From Rhodocyclaceae bacterium (GTDB lineage: Bacteria; Pseudomonadota; Gammaproteobacteria; Burkholderiales; CAIKXV01), in assembly GCA_020248265.1 (NCBI GenBank), contig JADCHX010000011.1, forward strand, positions 186,001 to 250,000: a DNA stretch of 64,000 nt, read 5' to 3'. Below, piece by piece: positions 46,998 through 55,510 of this stretch. Numbering within the stretch: the first letter of the stretch is position 1; each line of letters opens with the position of its first letter. Position numbers and translations under genes: made by a program. The notes beneath the pieces were generated by a model, which searched no databases, was not told the origin of the DNA, and worked only from the letters and a program-made list of their open reading frames with translations.

Positions 46998-47777
46998 ATG
47001 TCGACATTCGAAGAGTACTCGGGCAAGTACCGGCATATCCGGCTCGAGCGCAGCGCCGACGGCGTATTGCTCGCGACGTTCCACACCGACGGCGGGACGC
47101 TGCAGTGGGGACAGGCTCCCTACCTGGAGTTCCCGCAGGTCTTTGCGGACATCGGCAACGATCCGGGAAACAAGGTCGTGATCTTCACCGGCGCGGGCGA
47201 TGCCTTTTCCGGGCCGCCCGGCAACCCGTCGAATCACCGGCCACAGAAGACACCGGCAGGCTGGTACAACGAGTACTGGGGCGGCAAGCGGCTGGTGCAG
47301 AACCTGCTGGACATCGAGGTGCCGACGATCGCCGCGATCAACGGCCCGGCCCTGCGGCACAGCGAACTGCCGCTGCTGTGCGACCTGGTGATCGGTTCCG
47401 ATACCTGTGCATTCCAGGATACCGGGCACTTCATGACCGGTCTGGTGCCCGGCGATGGCGTGCATGTGATCTACCCGATGCTGCTCGGTCTCAACCGTGG
47501 GCGCTATTTCCTGATGACAGGCCAGCTGATCGAGGCAAAGGAGGCGCTCGACCTCGGTCTGATCTGCGAGAAGCTGCCGCGGGACAGGCTCCTACCGCGT
47601 GCGCATGAGCTGGCAGAGATCCTGCTCAGGCAGCCGCCGCTGGTGCGCCGATTCACCAAGGCCCTGCTCGTGCAGCAGCTGAAGCGGTCGTTCCACGAAA
47701 CGCTGGGCTACGGGCTGGCGATCGAAGGCATGGCAGTGGTCGAGGGCTGGAACAACCGGGACGAACCCCGGTTCTGA
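46998..47777 (+). CDS. Crotonase-fold hydrolase resembling 6-oxocamphor hydrolase (beta-diketone retro-Claisenase)
   Basis: This is a 259-residue crotonase-superfamily protein. The glutamate equivalent to Glu164 of enoyl-CoA hydratase is replaced (FQDTGHFMTGLVPGDG), and the pattern matches 6-oxocamphor hydrolase (OCH, CamK) as I recall it. His121, His144, Asp153 and Glu243 fall where OCH has His122, His145, Asp154 and Glu244, and GLNRGRYFLMTGQ also matches. OCH cleaves a C-C bond of a bicyclic beta-diketone without CoA. This call is based on recalled sequence and positions, so the reaction is inferred. A GGGGGAT-type ribosome site precedes ATG 46998. Confidence 0.8.
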   Translation: MSTFEEYSGKYRHIRLERSADGVLLATFHTDGGTLQWGQAPYLEFPQVFADIGNDPGNKVVIFTGAGDAFSGPPGNPSNHRPQKTPAGWYNEYWGGKRLVQNLLDIEVPTIAAINGPALRHSELPLLCDLVIGSDTCAFQDTGHFMTGLVPGDGVHVIYPMLLGLNRGRYFLMTGQLIEAKEALDLGLICEKLPRDRLLPRAHELAEILLRQPPLVRRFTKALLVQQLKRSFHETLGYGLAIEGMAVVEGWNNRDEPRF

Positions 47778-47801
47778 CAGCGCGACCGGCGGACACGGAC
47801 C

Positions 47802-47836
47802 GACCACAGGCCCGGGTGGCAGCCGGGCCTGTGGTC
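47802..47836 (+). terminator. Strong stem-loop between the retro-Claisenase-like gene and a Bug gene
   Basis: A perfect 14-base inverted repeat (GACCACAGGCCCGG at 47802-47815, complement at 47823-47836) with a 7-base loop. There is no T run, so it is not a classical intrinsic terminator; it could slow transcription or protect mRNA. It lies 27 bases before the next ATG at 47864. Confidence 0.6.
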
Positions 47837-47863
47837 GCTGGATGTCTTCAGAAGGAGATGGCA

Positions 47864-48853
47864 ATGCGGTTCATCCTGCGGGCAGCCCTCGCTGCACAGT
47901 CGCTGGTCATGGTCGCCGGATCGTTCGCGGGGGGAGTCGCCCGGGCGGCCGAGTTTCCGCTGAAACCGATCCGGATCATCGTGCCGTTCGCCGCGGGCGG
48001 GCCAGTCGATGTCCTCGGCCGTGCCGCCGCCGCTCAGATGTCGGCCTCGTTCGGCCAGAACGTGCTGCTCGACAACCGGCCCGGGGCCAGCGGCATCGTC
48101 GGCATGGAACTGGTCGCCAAGGCGCCGGCGGATGGTTACACGATGCTTCTGACCTCGGGCAACTTCACGGCCCTGCCTGCGTTCACCCGGACGCTTCCCT
48201 ATGATCCGCTGCGTGACTTCGCTCCGATCGGCAGCGTCGCGCGCATCCCGGGCTTTCTGCTGGCGGTTCATCCCTCGTTGCCGGTGCGCTCGGTAAAGGA
48301 ACTCGTCGCGCTTGCCAGGGCCTATCCCCAGAAACTCAATTACGGATCCTCCGGCACCGGCGGTGTGCAGCATCTGGCGATGGCGCTGTTCAATCTTGCG
48401 ACCGGAACGCGGATGACCCATGTGCTGTACAAGGGGGCGCCGCCGCTGTCGATCGACCTGATGAGCGGGCAGATCGAGACCGCGTTCGTGGTACCTGCCG
48501 GCGCGCTGGAGTTCGTTCGTACCGGTCGCATGCGGGCGATCGGCTTCAGCGGTGGAAAACGCTGGGCGCGCCTGCCCGATGTCCCGACGATCGACGAGGC
48601 CGGCGTGCCCGCGTTCGAGTACTTCACCTGGTACGGGTTCTGGTACCCGGCCGGCGTGGCCCCGGAACTCATCGATCGCGTGCACGGCGAGATCGGGCGT
48701 ACGGTTGCATCAGCCGACGTGCGCAAGCGTTTCGACGACCTCGGCTTCGAGCCGTTCGCGTCGGAGCGGCCCTCCGAGTTCGCGCGTTTCGTGCAGGCTG
48801 ACCTGGCGGCGATGAAGAAGCTCGCGAGCCGGATCGGAGCCGTGCCGGAGTAG
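47864..48853 (+). CDS. Bug-family substrate-binding protein
   Basis: This is a 329-residue periplasmic binding protein with a signal peptide (ending GGVARAAEF) and Bug motifs FPLKPIRIIVPFAAGGPVD, LLDNRPGASGIVGMELVAKA, NYGSSGTGGVQHLAMALF and HVLYKGAPPLSIDLMSGQIE. GAAGGAG precedes ATG 47864; ATG 47858 sits too close to it. No transporter membrane genes are in the window. The ligand is unknown. Confidence 0.93.
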   Translation: MRFILRAALAAQSLVMVAGSFAGGVARAAEFPLKPIRIIVPFAAGGPVDVLGRAAAAQMSASFGQNVLLDNRPGASGIVGMELVAKAPADGYTMLLTSGNFTALPAFTRTLPYDPLRDFAPIGSVARIPGFLLAVHPSLPVRSVKELVALARAYPQKLNYGSSGTGGVQHLAMALFNLATGTRMTHVLYKGAPPLSIDLMSGQIETAFVVPAGALEFVRTGRMRAIGFSGGKRWARLPDVPTIDEAGVPAFEYFTWYGFWYPAGVAPELIDRVHGEIGRTVASADVRKRFDDLGFEPFASERPSEFARFVQADLAAMKKLASRIGAVPE

Positions 48854-48950
48854 CCGTGCCGGCGCGCGGCCGACGCCGTACGCGTTGAATGCTTGTATTC
48901 TGGCGCGGGACGGTCGCCAGTCGGCGGCTGCTGCGCATCCGGAGGCGGTA

Positions 48951-49943
48951 TTGGTCCATTCACATCGAGCGCTGCTGCGGGCAGCGGTCATCACGTCTGT
49001 CGCGGGCATCGCGATCGTCTCCGCATCGCTTCCGGCGTGGGCGCAGGCCTGGCCGGCCAAGCCGGTGCGGGTGATCGTTCCCTATCCACCCGGCGATACC
49101 GCCGACACCATCGTCCGCTTGATCGCGCAGAAGATCACCGAGCGTATCGGGCAGCCGCTGCTGGTCGACAACCGCGCCGGTGCCAGCGGCCAGCTCGGGC
49201 TCGAGCTGGCATCCCGGGCGGCGCCGGACGGCTACACCGTAGCGGTCGGCCAGGCAGGCAATGTCGCGGTCGCCCCGCATGCATACCGCAAGCTGGGCTA
49301 CGACCCGCAGCGCGATTTCGCGCCGGTGGCGCTGGTGGCGATGAATTACCTCGCACTGGTGGTGCAGCCGTCGGCGCCCTACCGCACGGTGGCCGAGATG
49401 GTCGCCTGGGCGAAAGCCAACCCGGGCAGGCTGACCTTCGGGTCGAACGGGGAGGGGGGCTTTCCGCACCTGTCCTTCGAACTGCTGCGGGTACAGGCCG
49501 GCTTCACCTACCTGCACGTGCCCTACAAGGGCGCGGCGCAGATCGTGAACGACCTGCTGGGCGGGCAGGTCGACGCGGCGATGGCCAGCTATACGTCGAT
49601 GGTGCCGTTCGCGCGTGCGGGCAAGCTGCGCATGCTGGCCATCACCAACCCGGTACGGATGAACTCTGCGCCGGACATGCCGACGGTCGCCGATGCGGTG
49701 CCGGGCTATTCGTCGCAGGGCTGGTTCGGTTTCCTTGCGCCGTCGGGCACGCCACGCGCCATCGTGCTGCGGCTGAACGAGGAAATCAATCGAGCGGTGA
49801 ATCAGCCGGACGTGGCCGAGCGCATGACCGGCGCGGGCCTGGAGATCATCGCCGAACCTCCGGACGCATTTGCAGCACTGATCCGGCGTGAACTCGACAA
49901 GTACGCGAAGCTCACGAAGGCCATCGGCTTCAAGCCGATGTGA
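48951..49943 (+). CDS. Bug-family substrate-binding protein
   Basis: This is a 330-residue periplasmic binding protein with signal peptide (ending SLPAWAQAWP) and the Bug pattern PAKPVRVIVPYPPGDTAD, LVDNRAGASGQLGLELASRAAPDG and HVPYKGAAQIVNDLLGGQVDA. I chose TTG 48951, which has GGAGG at 48940-48944 at good spacing and gives a normal signal peptide; TTG 48885 would add an unlikely 22-residue extension. It is followed by the VOC and amidase genes. Confidence 0.91.
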   Translation: MVHSHRALLRAAVITSVAGIAIVSASLPAWAQAWPAKPVRVIVPYPPGDTADTIVRLIAQKITERIGQPLLVDNRAGASGQLGLELASRAAPDGYTVAVGQAGNVAVAPHAYRKLGYDPQRDFAPVALVAMNYLALVVQPSAPYRTVAEMVAWAKANPGRLTFGSNGEGGFPHLSFELLRVQAGFTYLHVPYKGAAQIVNDLLGGQVDAAMASYTSMVPFARAGKLRMLAITNPVRMNSAPDMPTVADAVPGYSSQGWFGFLAPSGTPRAIVLRLNEEINRAVNQPDVAERMTGAGLEIIAEPPDAFAALIRRELDKYAKLTKAIGFKPM

Positions 49944-49978
49944 CGGCCGTGCAACGACCCTGAACCAGGGAGGGAACC

Positions 49979-50464
49979 ATGACCATCGCCCCGGCCCCGA
50001 TGCGCATCCTGCGCCTCGACCATGTCGTGCTCAGGGTGCACGACCTCGCGCGTGCAGAGGCCTTCTACCGCAGCCTGCTGGGCGCTGCGGTCGAGCGCCG
50101 GATCGACAAGCCGATCGTCCTGGTGCAGCTGCGTATCGGCGAGGCGCTGCTCGACCTGGTACCGGGCCGCATGCCGGCACCCGGTGACGACGGCGCCGGC
50201 GACAACATGGAACACTTCTGCCTGCGGGTCGACCCGTTCGATCCCGATGCGATCACCGCGCACATCCTCGCGTGCGGCGGCCAGCCTGAACCGAAGCGCG
50301 AGCTCTACGGCGCGGACGGCTTCGGCTGGTCGATCTACCTGCGCGACCCGGAAGGCAACAGGGTCGAACTGAAGGGGCCGCCGACCAGGCAGCTCGGGCG
50401 CACCGGAAGACCCGGTGCAGGCACTCGCACTGCTGTGGGCCGTGCGCCAGGGGCCTGCCCATGA
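49979..50464 (+). CDS. VOC-family (glyoxalase-fold) metalloprotein
   Basis: This is a 161-residue single-domain VOC protein with a His (LDHVVLRVHD), a second His (MEHFCLRVD) and a Glu (RVELKGPP), a plausible metal site. The VOC fold serves dioxygenases, glyoxalases and epimerases; no specific member is recognised. The C-terminal 30 residues are low complexity. The stop overlaps the amidase ATG (ATGA). Confidence 0.85.
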   Translation: MTIAPAPMRILRLDHVVLRVHDLARAEAFYRSLLGAAVERRIDKPIVLVQLRIGEALLDLVPGRMPAPGDDGAGDNMEHFCLRVDPFDPDAITAHILACGGQPEPKRELYGADGFGWSIYLRDPEGNRVELKGPPTRQLGRTGRPGAGTRTAVGRAPGACP

Positions 50465-52119
50465 GTGACGGGCTGCATACCCTCACGCTCGCCGAGCTGG
50501 CGCGCCGGATCGAGTCGCGCCAACTGTCCCCGGTCGAGCTCGCCGGCGCACTGCTCGCCCGCATCGAGTCGCTCGACGGGCAGGTCAATGCATTCATCAC
50601 CCGCACGGCGGAGCTCGCGATGGCTCGTGCGCGGCAGGCGGAGGCAGAGATCTCCGCCGGCACCTACCGGGGGCCGATGCACGGCATGCCGTACGCGCTG
50701 AAGGACATCTTCGAGACGGCGGGCGTGCTCACCTCCGGCCATTCGCGCATCTGCATCGACCATGTGCCGGCGCGCGACGGCTTCGCGGTGGCCAGGCTGC
50801 ATGCGGCCGGCGCGGTGCTGCTCGGCAAGCTCGCGACGCACGAGTTCGCCCATGGCGGACCGTCCTTCGACCTGCCGTGGCCACCCGCTCGCAACCCGTG
50901 GAACCTCGAACACATCACCGGCGGCTCGAGCAGTGGCCCTGGCGCGGCCGTCGCCGCGGGCTTCGCCCCGGGCGCGCTCGGCAGCGATACCGGCGGCTCG
51001 ATCCGCACGCCCTCGGCGCTGTGTGGCCTGGCCGGGCTCAAGCCCACCTATGGGCTGGTGAGCCGGAGCGGCGTGCTGCCGAATTCATGGTCGTTCGATC
51101 ATTGCGGCCCGATGGCCTGGACCACCGAGGACTGCGCGATCCTGCTGCAGGTGATCGCCGGCCACGACGCGGCCGATCCGGCCAGCGCCGATCGCTCGAT
51201 CCCCGACTACCGGGCCGCGCTGCGCGGCGACGACCTGCGCGGCATCCGGGTGGGCGTGCCGCGCCATCTGTGGGAAGAGGACGTCGATACCCCGGCCGAA
51301 CTCGTGCGTGCGACCGAGGCATCGATCGATGTGCTGCGTTCGCTCGGTGCGACCGTCGAGGACGTGCGCATGCATCCGGCGCAGGTGTACCACGACGTGA
51401 AGACGGTGATCTCGCTGTCGGAGCTTTTCTCGATCTACCGCGACTCGCTCGTGGCGCGGCCGGGCGATTTCGGCGAGGACTTCCTCGGGCGCGGTGGCCT
51501 GGCTGGCGCGCTGTTCCAGGCATCCGACTACATGCTCGCGCAGCGCGTGCGGCGCGGCCTGCTCGAGGCCGCGCTGCCGCTGTATGAACGGTTCGACGTG
51601 CTGGTCACTCCCGGTGCCGGTCCGGCACCGCGGCTCGATGCGCACCGCACGGTGTCGTTCTGGGAGAAGCCCTCGCTGTTCTCCCCGTTCAGCGTGTTCG
51701 GCAATCCGGCGCTGATCGTGTGCTGCGGATTCGCCGGCAACGGCCTGCCGATGGGGCTGCAGATCGGCGGGCGCCCGTTCGACGAGTGCACCGTGCTGCG
51801 CGTCGGCCACGCCTACGAACAGGCGACCGGCTGGCGTGCGCGACGGCCGGCGCTGGTGCCCGGGTCTGCGCGGCCACCGGTGCGGCTGGCGCCACCGGCG
51901 CTGCTGGACGACCGTGTGGTGACCGCTGCCGTGCGCGCGGCCACCGGGGCATTGGCCAGCCAGGCGGGCCTCGTGCTCGACGAGCGCCAGTTCGACCTGC
52001 TGCTGCGCGCTGCGCCGCATGCGTTCGCGATGATCCGCCGCATTCGTGAGCCGCTCGCACGGGCCGCCGAGCCGGCGAACACCTTCCGCTTCGACCGTTG
52101 CACGTTGCCAGGAGACTGA
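50461..52119 (+). CDS. Amidase-signature-family amidase
   Basis: This is a 552-residue enzyme with the Ser-cisSer-Lys triad: Lys81 (YALKDIFE), Ser in GGSSSGPGAA (about 157) and nucleophile Ser180 (GSDTGGSIRTPSALCG). It is GatA-like but with a C-terminal extension of about 100 residues. It would hydrolyse an amide to the acid. The ATG overlaps the VOC stop, and a Bug gene starts 2 bases after it. With the nitrile hydratase-like genes downstream it could complete nitrile use. Confidence 0.94.
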   Translation: MSDGLHTLTLAELARRIESRQLSPVELAGALLARIESLDGQVNAFITRTAELAMARARQAEAEISAGTYRGPMHGMPYALKDIFETAGVLTSGHSRICIDHVPARDGFAVARLHAAGAVLLGKLATHEFAHGGPSFDLPWPPARNPWNLEHITGGSSSGPGAAVAAGFAPGALGSDTGGSIRTPSALCGLAGLKPTYGLVSRSGVLPNSWSFDHCGPMAWTTEDCAILLQVIAGHDAADPASADRSIPDYRAALRGDDLRGIRVGVPRHLWEEDVDTPAELVRATEASIDVLRSLGATVEDVRMHPAQVYHDVKTVISLSELFSIYRDSLVARPGDFGEDFLGRGGLAGALFQASDYMLAQRVRRGLLEAALPLYERFDVLVTPGAGPAPRLDAHRTVSFWEKPSLFSPFSVFGNPALIVCCGFAGNGLPMGLQIGGRPFDECTVLRVGHAYEQATGWRARRPALVPGSARPPVRLAPPALLDDRVVTAAVRAATGALASQAGLVLDERQFDLLLRAAPHAFAMIRRIREPLARAAEPANTFRFDRCTLPGD

Positions 52120-52121
52120 AG

Positions 52122-53105
52122 ATGCCTTTCGATGCCCGACAGGCGGTGCCGTTGTTGTGCGCCGCGGCTGCATGTTCGCTGTCCCTGCAGGCCCTCGCGC
52201 AGGGCACCTATCCGAACCGTCCGATCCGCGTGATCGTTCCGTTCGGCACCGGCAGCGTCACCGACGTGATCGCGCGCGTGACGATGCCGGCGCTGTCCGA
52301 TGCGCTCGGCCAGCCGATCCTGGTCGACAACCGGCCCGGCGGTGGCGGCAACCCCGGGACGGATCTCGGCGTGAAGGCGGTACCCGACGGCCATACGCTG
52401 ATCCTCAGTTCGGCCAGCACGCTGGCGGTGAACGGCTTCCTGTTCAGCAATATGCCCTACGACATGGCCACTGCGTTCGCACCGATCACCCAGATCAACG
52501 CGGTCACCAATGTGCTGGTGGTGAGCCCGCTGCTGCCGGTGAAGAGCGTGCCGGAACTGATCGCCCATGCGAAGGCCAACCCGGGGAAGCTGTCGTATGG
52601 CTCCGCCGGCGCAGGTGGCACGATCCACCTGGCGGCCGAGATGTTCAAGGCGCTGACCGGGACGCAGATGGAACACATCGTCTACAAGGCGAGCCCGATC
52701 GCGCACATCGACCTGTTCAGCGGGCAGATCCAGCTGATGTTCGATGGCCTGCCGCCGTCGATCGGCCACATCAAGGCCGGCAAGCTGCGCGCGCTGGCGG
52801 TCACCCCGGCGAAGCGCTCCGCGCTGCTGCCCGACCTGCCGACGATGGCTGAAGCCGGAGTTCCTGGCTACAACGTGCAGGGATGGAACGGATTCGTCGG
52901 CCCGGCCGGCCTGCCGCGCGCGATCGTCGAGCGGTTGAACCGCGAGACGGTCGCGGTGCTGCGCCGTGACGTGGTGCGCCAGCGGCTGCTCGAGCTCGGC
53001 GCCGAACCGGTGGGCAATACGCCCGAGGAATTCGGTGCGCACCTGCGCGCAGAGCGCGAACTCTGGGGCAAGCTGATCCGCAGGATCGGACTCAAGCTCG
53101 ACTGA
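52122..53105 (+). CDS. Bug-family substrate-binding protein
   Basis: This is a 327-residue periplasmic binding protein with a signal peptide (ending LQALAQGTYP) and the Bug pattern YPNRPIRVIVPFGTGSVTD, LVDNRPGGGGNPGTDLGVKA, SYGSAGAGGTIHLAAEMF. It starts 2 bases after the amidase stop with CAGGAGA upstream, suggesting coupled expression; the ligand could be related to the amidase substrate. A palindromic 15-mer occurs near its end and again after the stop. Confidence 0.93.
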   Translation: MPFDARQAVPLLCAAAACSLSLQALAQGTYPNRPIRVIVPFGTGSVTDVIARVTMPALSDALGQPILVDNRPGGGGNPGTDLGVKAVPDGHTLILSSASTLAVNGFLFSNMPYDMATAFAPITQINAVTNVLVVSPLLPVKSVPELIAHAKANPGKLSYGSAGAGGTIHLAAEMFKALTGTQMEHIVYKASPIAHIDLFSGQIQLMFDGLPPSIGHIKAGKLRALAVTPAKRSALLPDLPTMAEAGVPGYNVQGWNGFVGPAGLPRAIVERLNRETVAVLRRDVVRQRLLELGAEPVGNTPEEFGAHLRAERELWGKLIRRIGLKLD

Positions 53106-53183
53106 CCGATCCGCAGGATCGGGCACCGTACCCGCGTCGCACCGTTAGAATGGCCGCTCGGTTTCCCCACTGAAAGGCTTTCG

Positions 53184-54218
53184 ATGACCTCGCGCTGCAA
53201 CCGAACCGACGGCTCCGTCCGCGGCAGGCCCATGGTGCCCTGGCGGGCTCCCGTTGCGCTGGCTGCCAGCGCCGCGGCGATCGCCGCAGCCATCGGTGCG
53301 TCGCCGCTGCGTGCGGCAGAGGCATTTCCGGTCAAGCCGGTACGCTTCATCGTTCCGTTCGCCGCCGGCGGTGCGGCCGACGTGATGGCGCGAACCATCG
53401 GCGCCCAGTTCAGCCAGGCCTGGGGCCAGACAACCATCGTCGACAACCGCACCGGCGCCGGCGGGCTGATCGCCGCCGAACTCACTGTGCGTGCCGGCGC
53501 GGACGGCTATACGCTGATGCTCGCGGAACCGGCGCTGGCAAGCCTGCCGTCGCTGTACAGCAAGCTGCCGATCGACGTGCTGCGCGATTTCACGCCGCTG
53601 GGTGGCATCGCGACGGCGCCGCAGGTAGTGACCGTGTCCAACGCGGTCGCCGGCAAGGGAGCACAGGATCTGATCGCGTTCGCGCGCGCCAACCCGGGCA
53701 AGGTGAACTTCGGCTCGCCCGGACGCGGTACCACTGGCGACCTCAGCGGAGAACTGCTGCGGATGATGGGCAAGTTCGAGTTCACGGTGATTCCATACAA
53801 GGGTGCGGTGCCAGCGCTGGCAGCGCTGGCCGGCGGCGAAGTGACCCTGACGGCGAGCAGCATGCTCGCCGCCATGCCGCTGGTGCGCGCGGGCAAGATG
53901 CGCGCGATCGGCACCACCGGGCCGAAGCGGCACAGCCTGACACCGGAGATCCCGACCATGGCCGAGCAGGGGTTGCCTGGCTACCAGATCATGCAGTGGT
54001 GGGGACTGGTCTCGCCGCGCGGCACGCCGAAGCCGGTGGTGTCGACCATCAACGCGGCGATCGGCCGGTCGCTGGGAACCGCCGAGCTGAAAGACCGCCT
54101 GGCTGCGCTCTTCGCGGAACCGTGGCCGAGCAGCCCCGAGGCTTTCGGCGCGTTCCTGAAAGCCGAGATCGACTCGCTCGGCAAGATCATCCGTACCGCC
54201 GGTATCAAGGCAGAATAG
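53184..54218 (+). CDS. Bug-family substrate-binding protein
   Basis: This is a 344-residue periplasmic binding protein with a long N-terminus and signal peptide (ending SPLRAAEAFP) and the pattern FPVKPVRFIVPFAAGGAAD, IVDNRTGAGGLIAAELTVRA and NFGSPGRGTTGDLSGELLR. A TAGAAT hexamer at 53146-53151 may mark a promoter. It ends 4 bases before the nitrile hydratase-like beta gene. Confidence 0.92.
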   Translation: MTSRCNRTDGSVRGRPMVPWRAPVALAASAAAIAAAIGASPLRAAEAFPVKPVRFIVPFAAGGAADVMARTIGAQFSQAWGQTTIVDNRTGAGGLIAAELTVRAGADGYTLMLAEPALASLPSLYSKLPIDVLRDFTPLGGIATAPQVVTVSNAVAGKGAQDLIAFARANPGKVNFGSPGRGTTGDLSGELLRMMGKFEFTVIPYKGAVPALAALAGGEVTLTASSMLAAMPLVRAGKMRAIGTTGPKRHSLTPEIPTMAEQGLPGYQIMQWWGLVSPRGTPKPVVSTINAAIGRSLGTAELKDRLAALFAEPWPSSPEAFGAFLKAEIDSLGKIIRTAGIKAE

Positions 54219-54222
54219 CGGC

Positions 54223-54540
54223 ATGAGCAAGAACGTCCACGACATGGGTGGCGACCCGGCCGGCCCGATCGAGCGGGCCGAGCATGCCCGCACCCTGTTC
54301 GACCAGCGGGTCGACGCGATGCTGCGCCTGCTCGCCCATCCGCAGAAAGGGTATTTCACCGTCGATGCGATGCGCCGGTCGATCGAATCGCTCGACCCGC
54401 AGGCCTACCACGGCCTCGCCTACTACGAGCGCTGGATACGCGCGGTGCGCGAACTGGCGATCGAACGTGGCCTCGTCAGCCAGACCGCGCTCGAGCAGCG
54501 GATGGCCGCCATCGCCGCGCAGCGCGTGGTGAAGCCGTGA
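54223..54540 (+). CDS. Nitrile hydratase/thiocyanate hydrolase beta-like subunit, N-terminal half (ScnB-like)
   Basis: This is a 105-residue protein that matches only the N-terminal part of nitrile hydratase beta (VHDMGGDPAGPIERAEH and HGLAYYERWIRAVRELAIERG). The C-terminal half is encoded by the next gene, overlapping by 4 bases (GTGA). The same split occurs in thiocyanate hydrolase (scnB, scnA) and in toyocamycin nitrile hydratase. The product would form part of the metal-enzyme interface. Confidence 0.85.
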   Translation: MSKNVHDMGGDPAGPIERAEHARTLFDQRVDAMLRLLAHPQKGYFTVDAMRRSIESLDPQAYHGLAYYERWIRAVRELAIERGLVSQTALEQRMAAIAAQRVVKP

Positions 54541-54854
54541 GCCGGCCACCGCTCGCCGCGGGCGTGGTGGTCAAGGTGGGCACCGCCGATCCGTCTACCC
54601 ATTGCCGGACGCCGCGTTACCTGCGCGGCAAACATGGCGTGGTGGTGCGCGCGCTCGGCTGCTATCCGAATCCGGAAGCGCTCGCCTACCACAAGCCCGG
54701 GCTGCCGCCGGTCACGCTCTACCAGGTCGAGTTCGACGCGGCCGAGGTCTGGGGCGAGCTGCTGCGCGAGGCTCCCTACCGCATCATGGCGGACATCTTC
54801 GAACACTGGCTCGAACCGGCGCTGCCGGACGGCAGGCAAGGGAACACGGCATGA
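54537..54854 (+). CDS. Nitrile hydratase/thiocyanate hydrolase beta-like subunit, C-terminal half (ScnA-like, SH3-like)
   Basis: This is a 105-residue SH3-like protein matching the C-terminal part of nitrile hydratase beta: VVVKVGTADPSTHCRTPRYL with RGKHGVVVRALG, then TLYQVEFDAAEVWGELL and ADIFEHWLEPA. GTG 54537 overlaps the stop of the N-terminal-half gene; the stop overlaps the alpha-like start (ATGA). All three genes are tightly coupled. Confidence 0.85.
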   Translation: MSRPPLAAGVVVKVGTADPSTHCRTPRYLRGKHGVVVRALGCYPNPEALAYHKPGLPPVTLYQVEFDAAEVWGELLREAPYRIMADIFEHWLEPALPDGRQGNTA

Positions 54855-55510
54855 GCAGGCACGACCACGGCGACCATGCGCATCCCGAACACGATGCCGG
54901 CGATCCGCACGCACCGGTCGATGACCTCGACCACTACCAGCCCGAGTCGCTGCTGATGGAACAGGCCCTGCGCGAACTGCTGGTCGAGCAGGGCGTGTTC
55001 AGCGCCGAGGACATCCAGCGCCAGATCGACCTCACCGAATCGCGTACGCCGGCGCTGGGCGCCCGCATCATCGCCCGCGCGTGGCTCGACGATGCCTTCC
55101 GCACGGCACTGCTCGCCGAGGCGAAGCCGGCGCTGGGCCGTGCCTTCGAGCTCGACCTCGCGAACACGCCTGAACTCACCGTGCTCGAGAACACGCAGGC
55201 GGTCCACCACGTCGTCTGTTGCACGCTCTGCTCATGCTATCCGCGCAACATCCTCGGCATCCCCCCGGCCTGGTACAAGAGCCGCGAGTACCGTTCGCGC
55301 GTGGTGATCGAGCCGCGTGCCGTGCTGAAGGAATTCGGTACCGAGCTGCCGGCGCAGCGCGAGATCCGCGTGGTCGACTCGACCGCCGACATGCGCTACC
55401 TCGTGATCCCGTTGCGCCCGCCGGGCACCGAGGGCTGGGACGAAGAGCGGCTCGCCGCGCTGGTGACCCGCGACAGCATGATCGGCGTGGCGCAGGCGCT
55501 GGTGCCCTGA
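54851..55510 (+). CDS. Nitrile hydratase alpha / thiocyanate hydrolase gamma-like metal subunit
   Basis: This is a 219-residue catalytic subunit. The metal motif CTLCSC (Cys124, Cys127, Cys129) lies in VVCCTLCSCYPRNILG; the Thr version suggests cobalt rather than iron. An additional Cys123 precedes it. The first 28 residues hold seven His (His4, 6, 9, 11, 14, 20, 28), a possible metal-binding tail like that of thiocyanate hydrolase gamma. PAWYKSREYRSRVVIEPR and RYLVIPLRPPGTEGW match the family. The insertion seen in thiocyanate hydrolase gamma before the metal motif, as I recall it, is absent. No activator gene is adjacent. Nitrile or thiocyanate (or another) substrate cannot be told apart here. 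Confidence 0.88.
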   Translation: MSRHDHGDHAHPEHDAGDPHAPVDDLDHYQPESLLMEQALRELLVEQGVFSAEDIQRQIDLTESRTPALGARIIARAWLDDAFRTALLAEAKPALGRAFELDLANTPELTVLENTQAVHHVVCCTLCSCYPRNILGIPPAWYKSREYRSRVVIEPRAVLKEFGTELPAQREIRVVDSTADMRYLVIPLRPPGTEGWDEERLAALVTRDSMIGVAQALVP

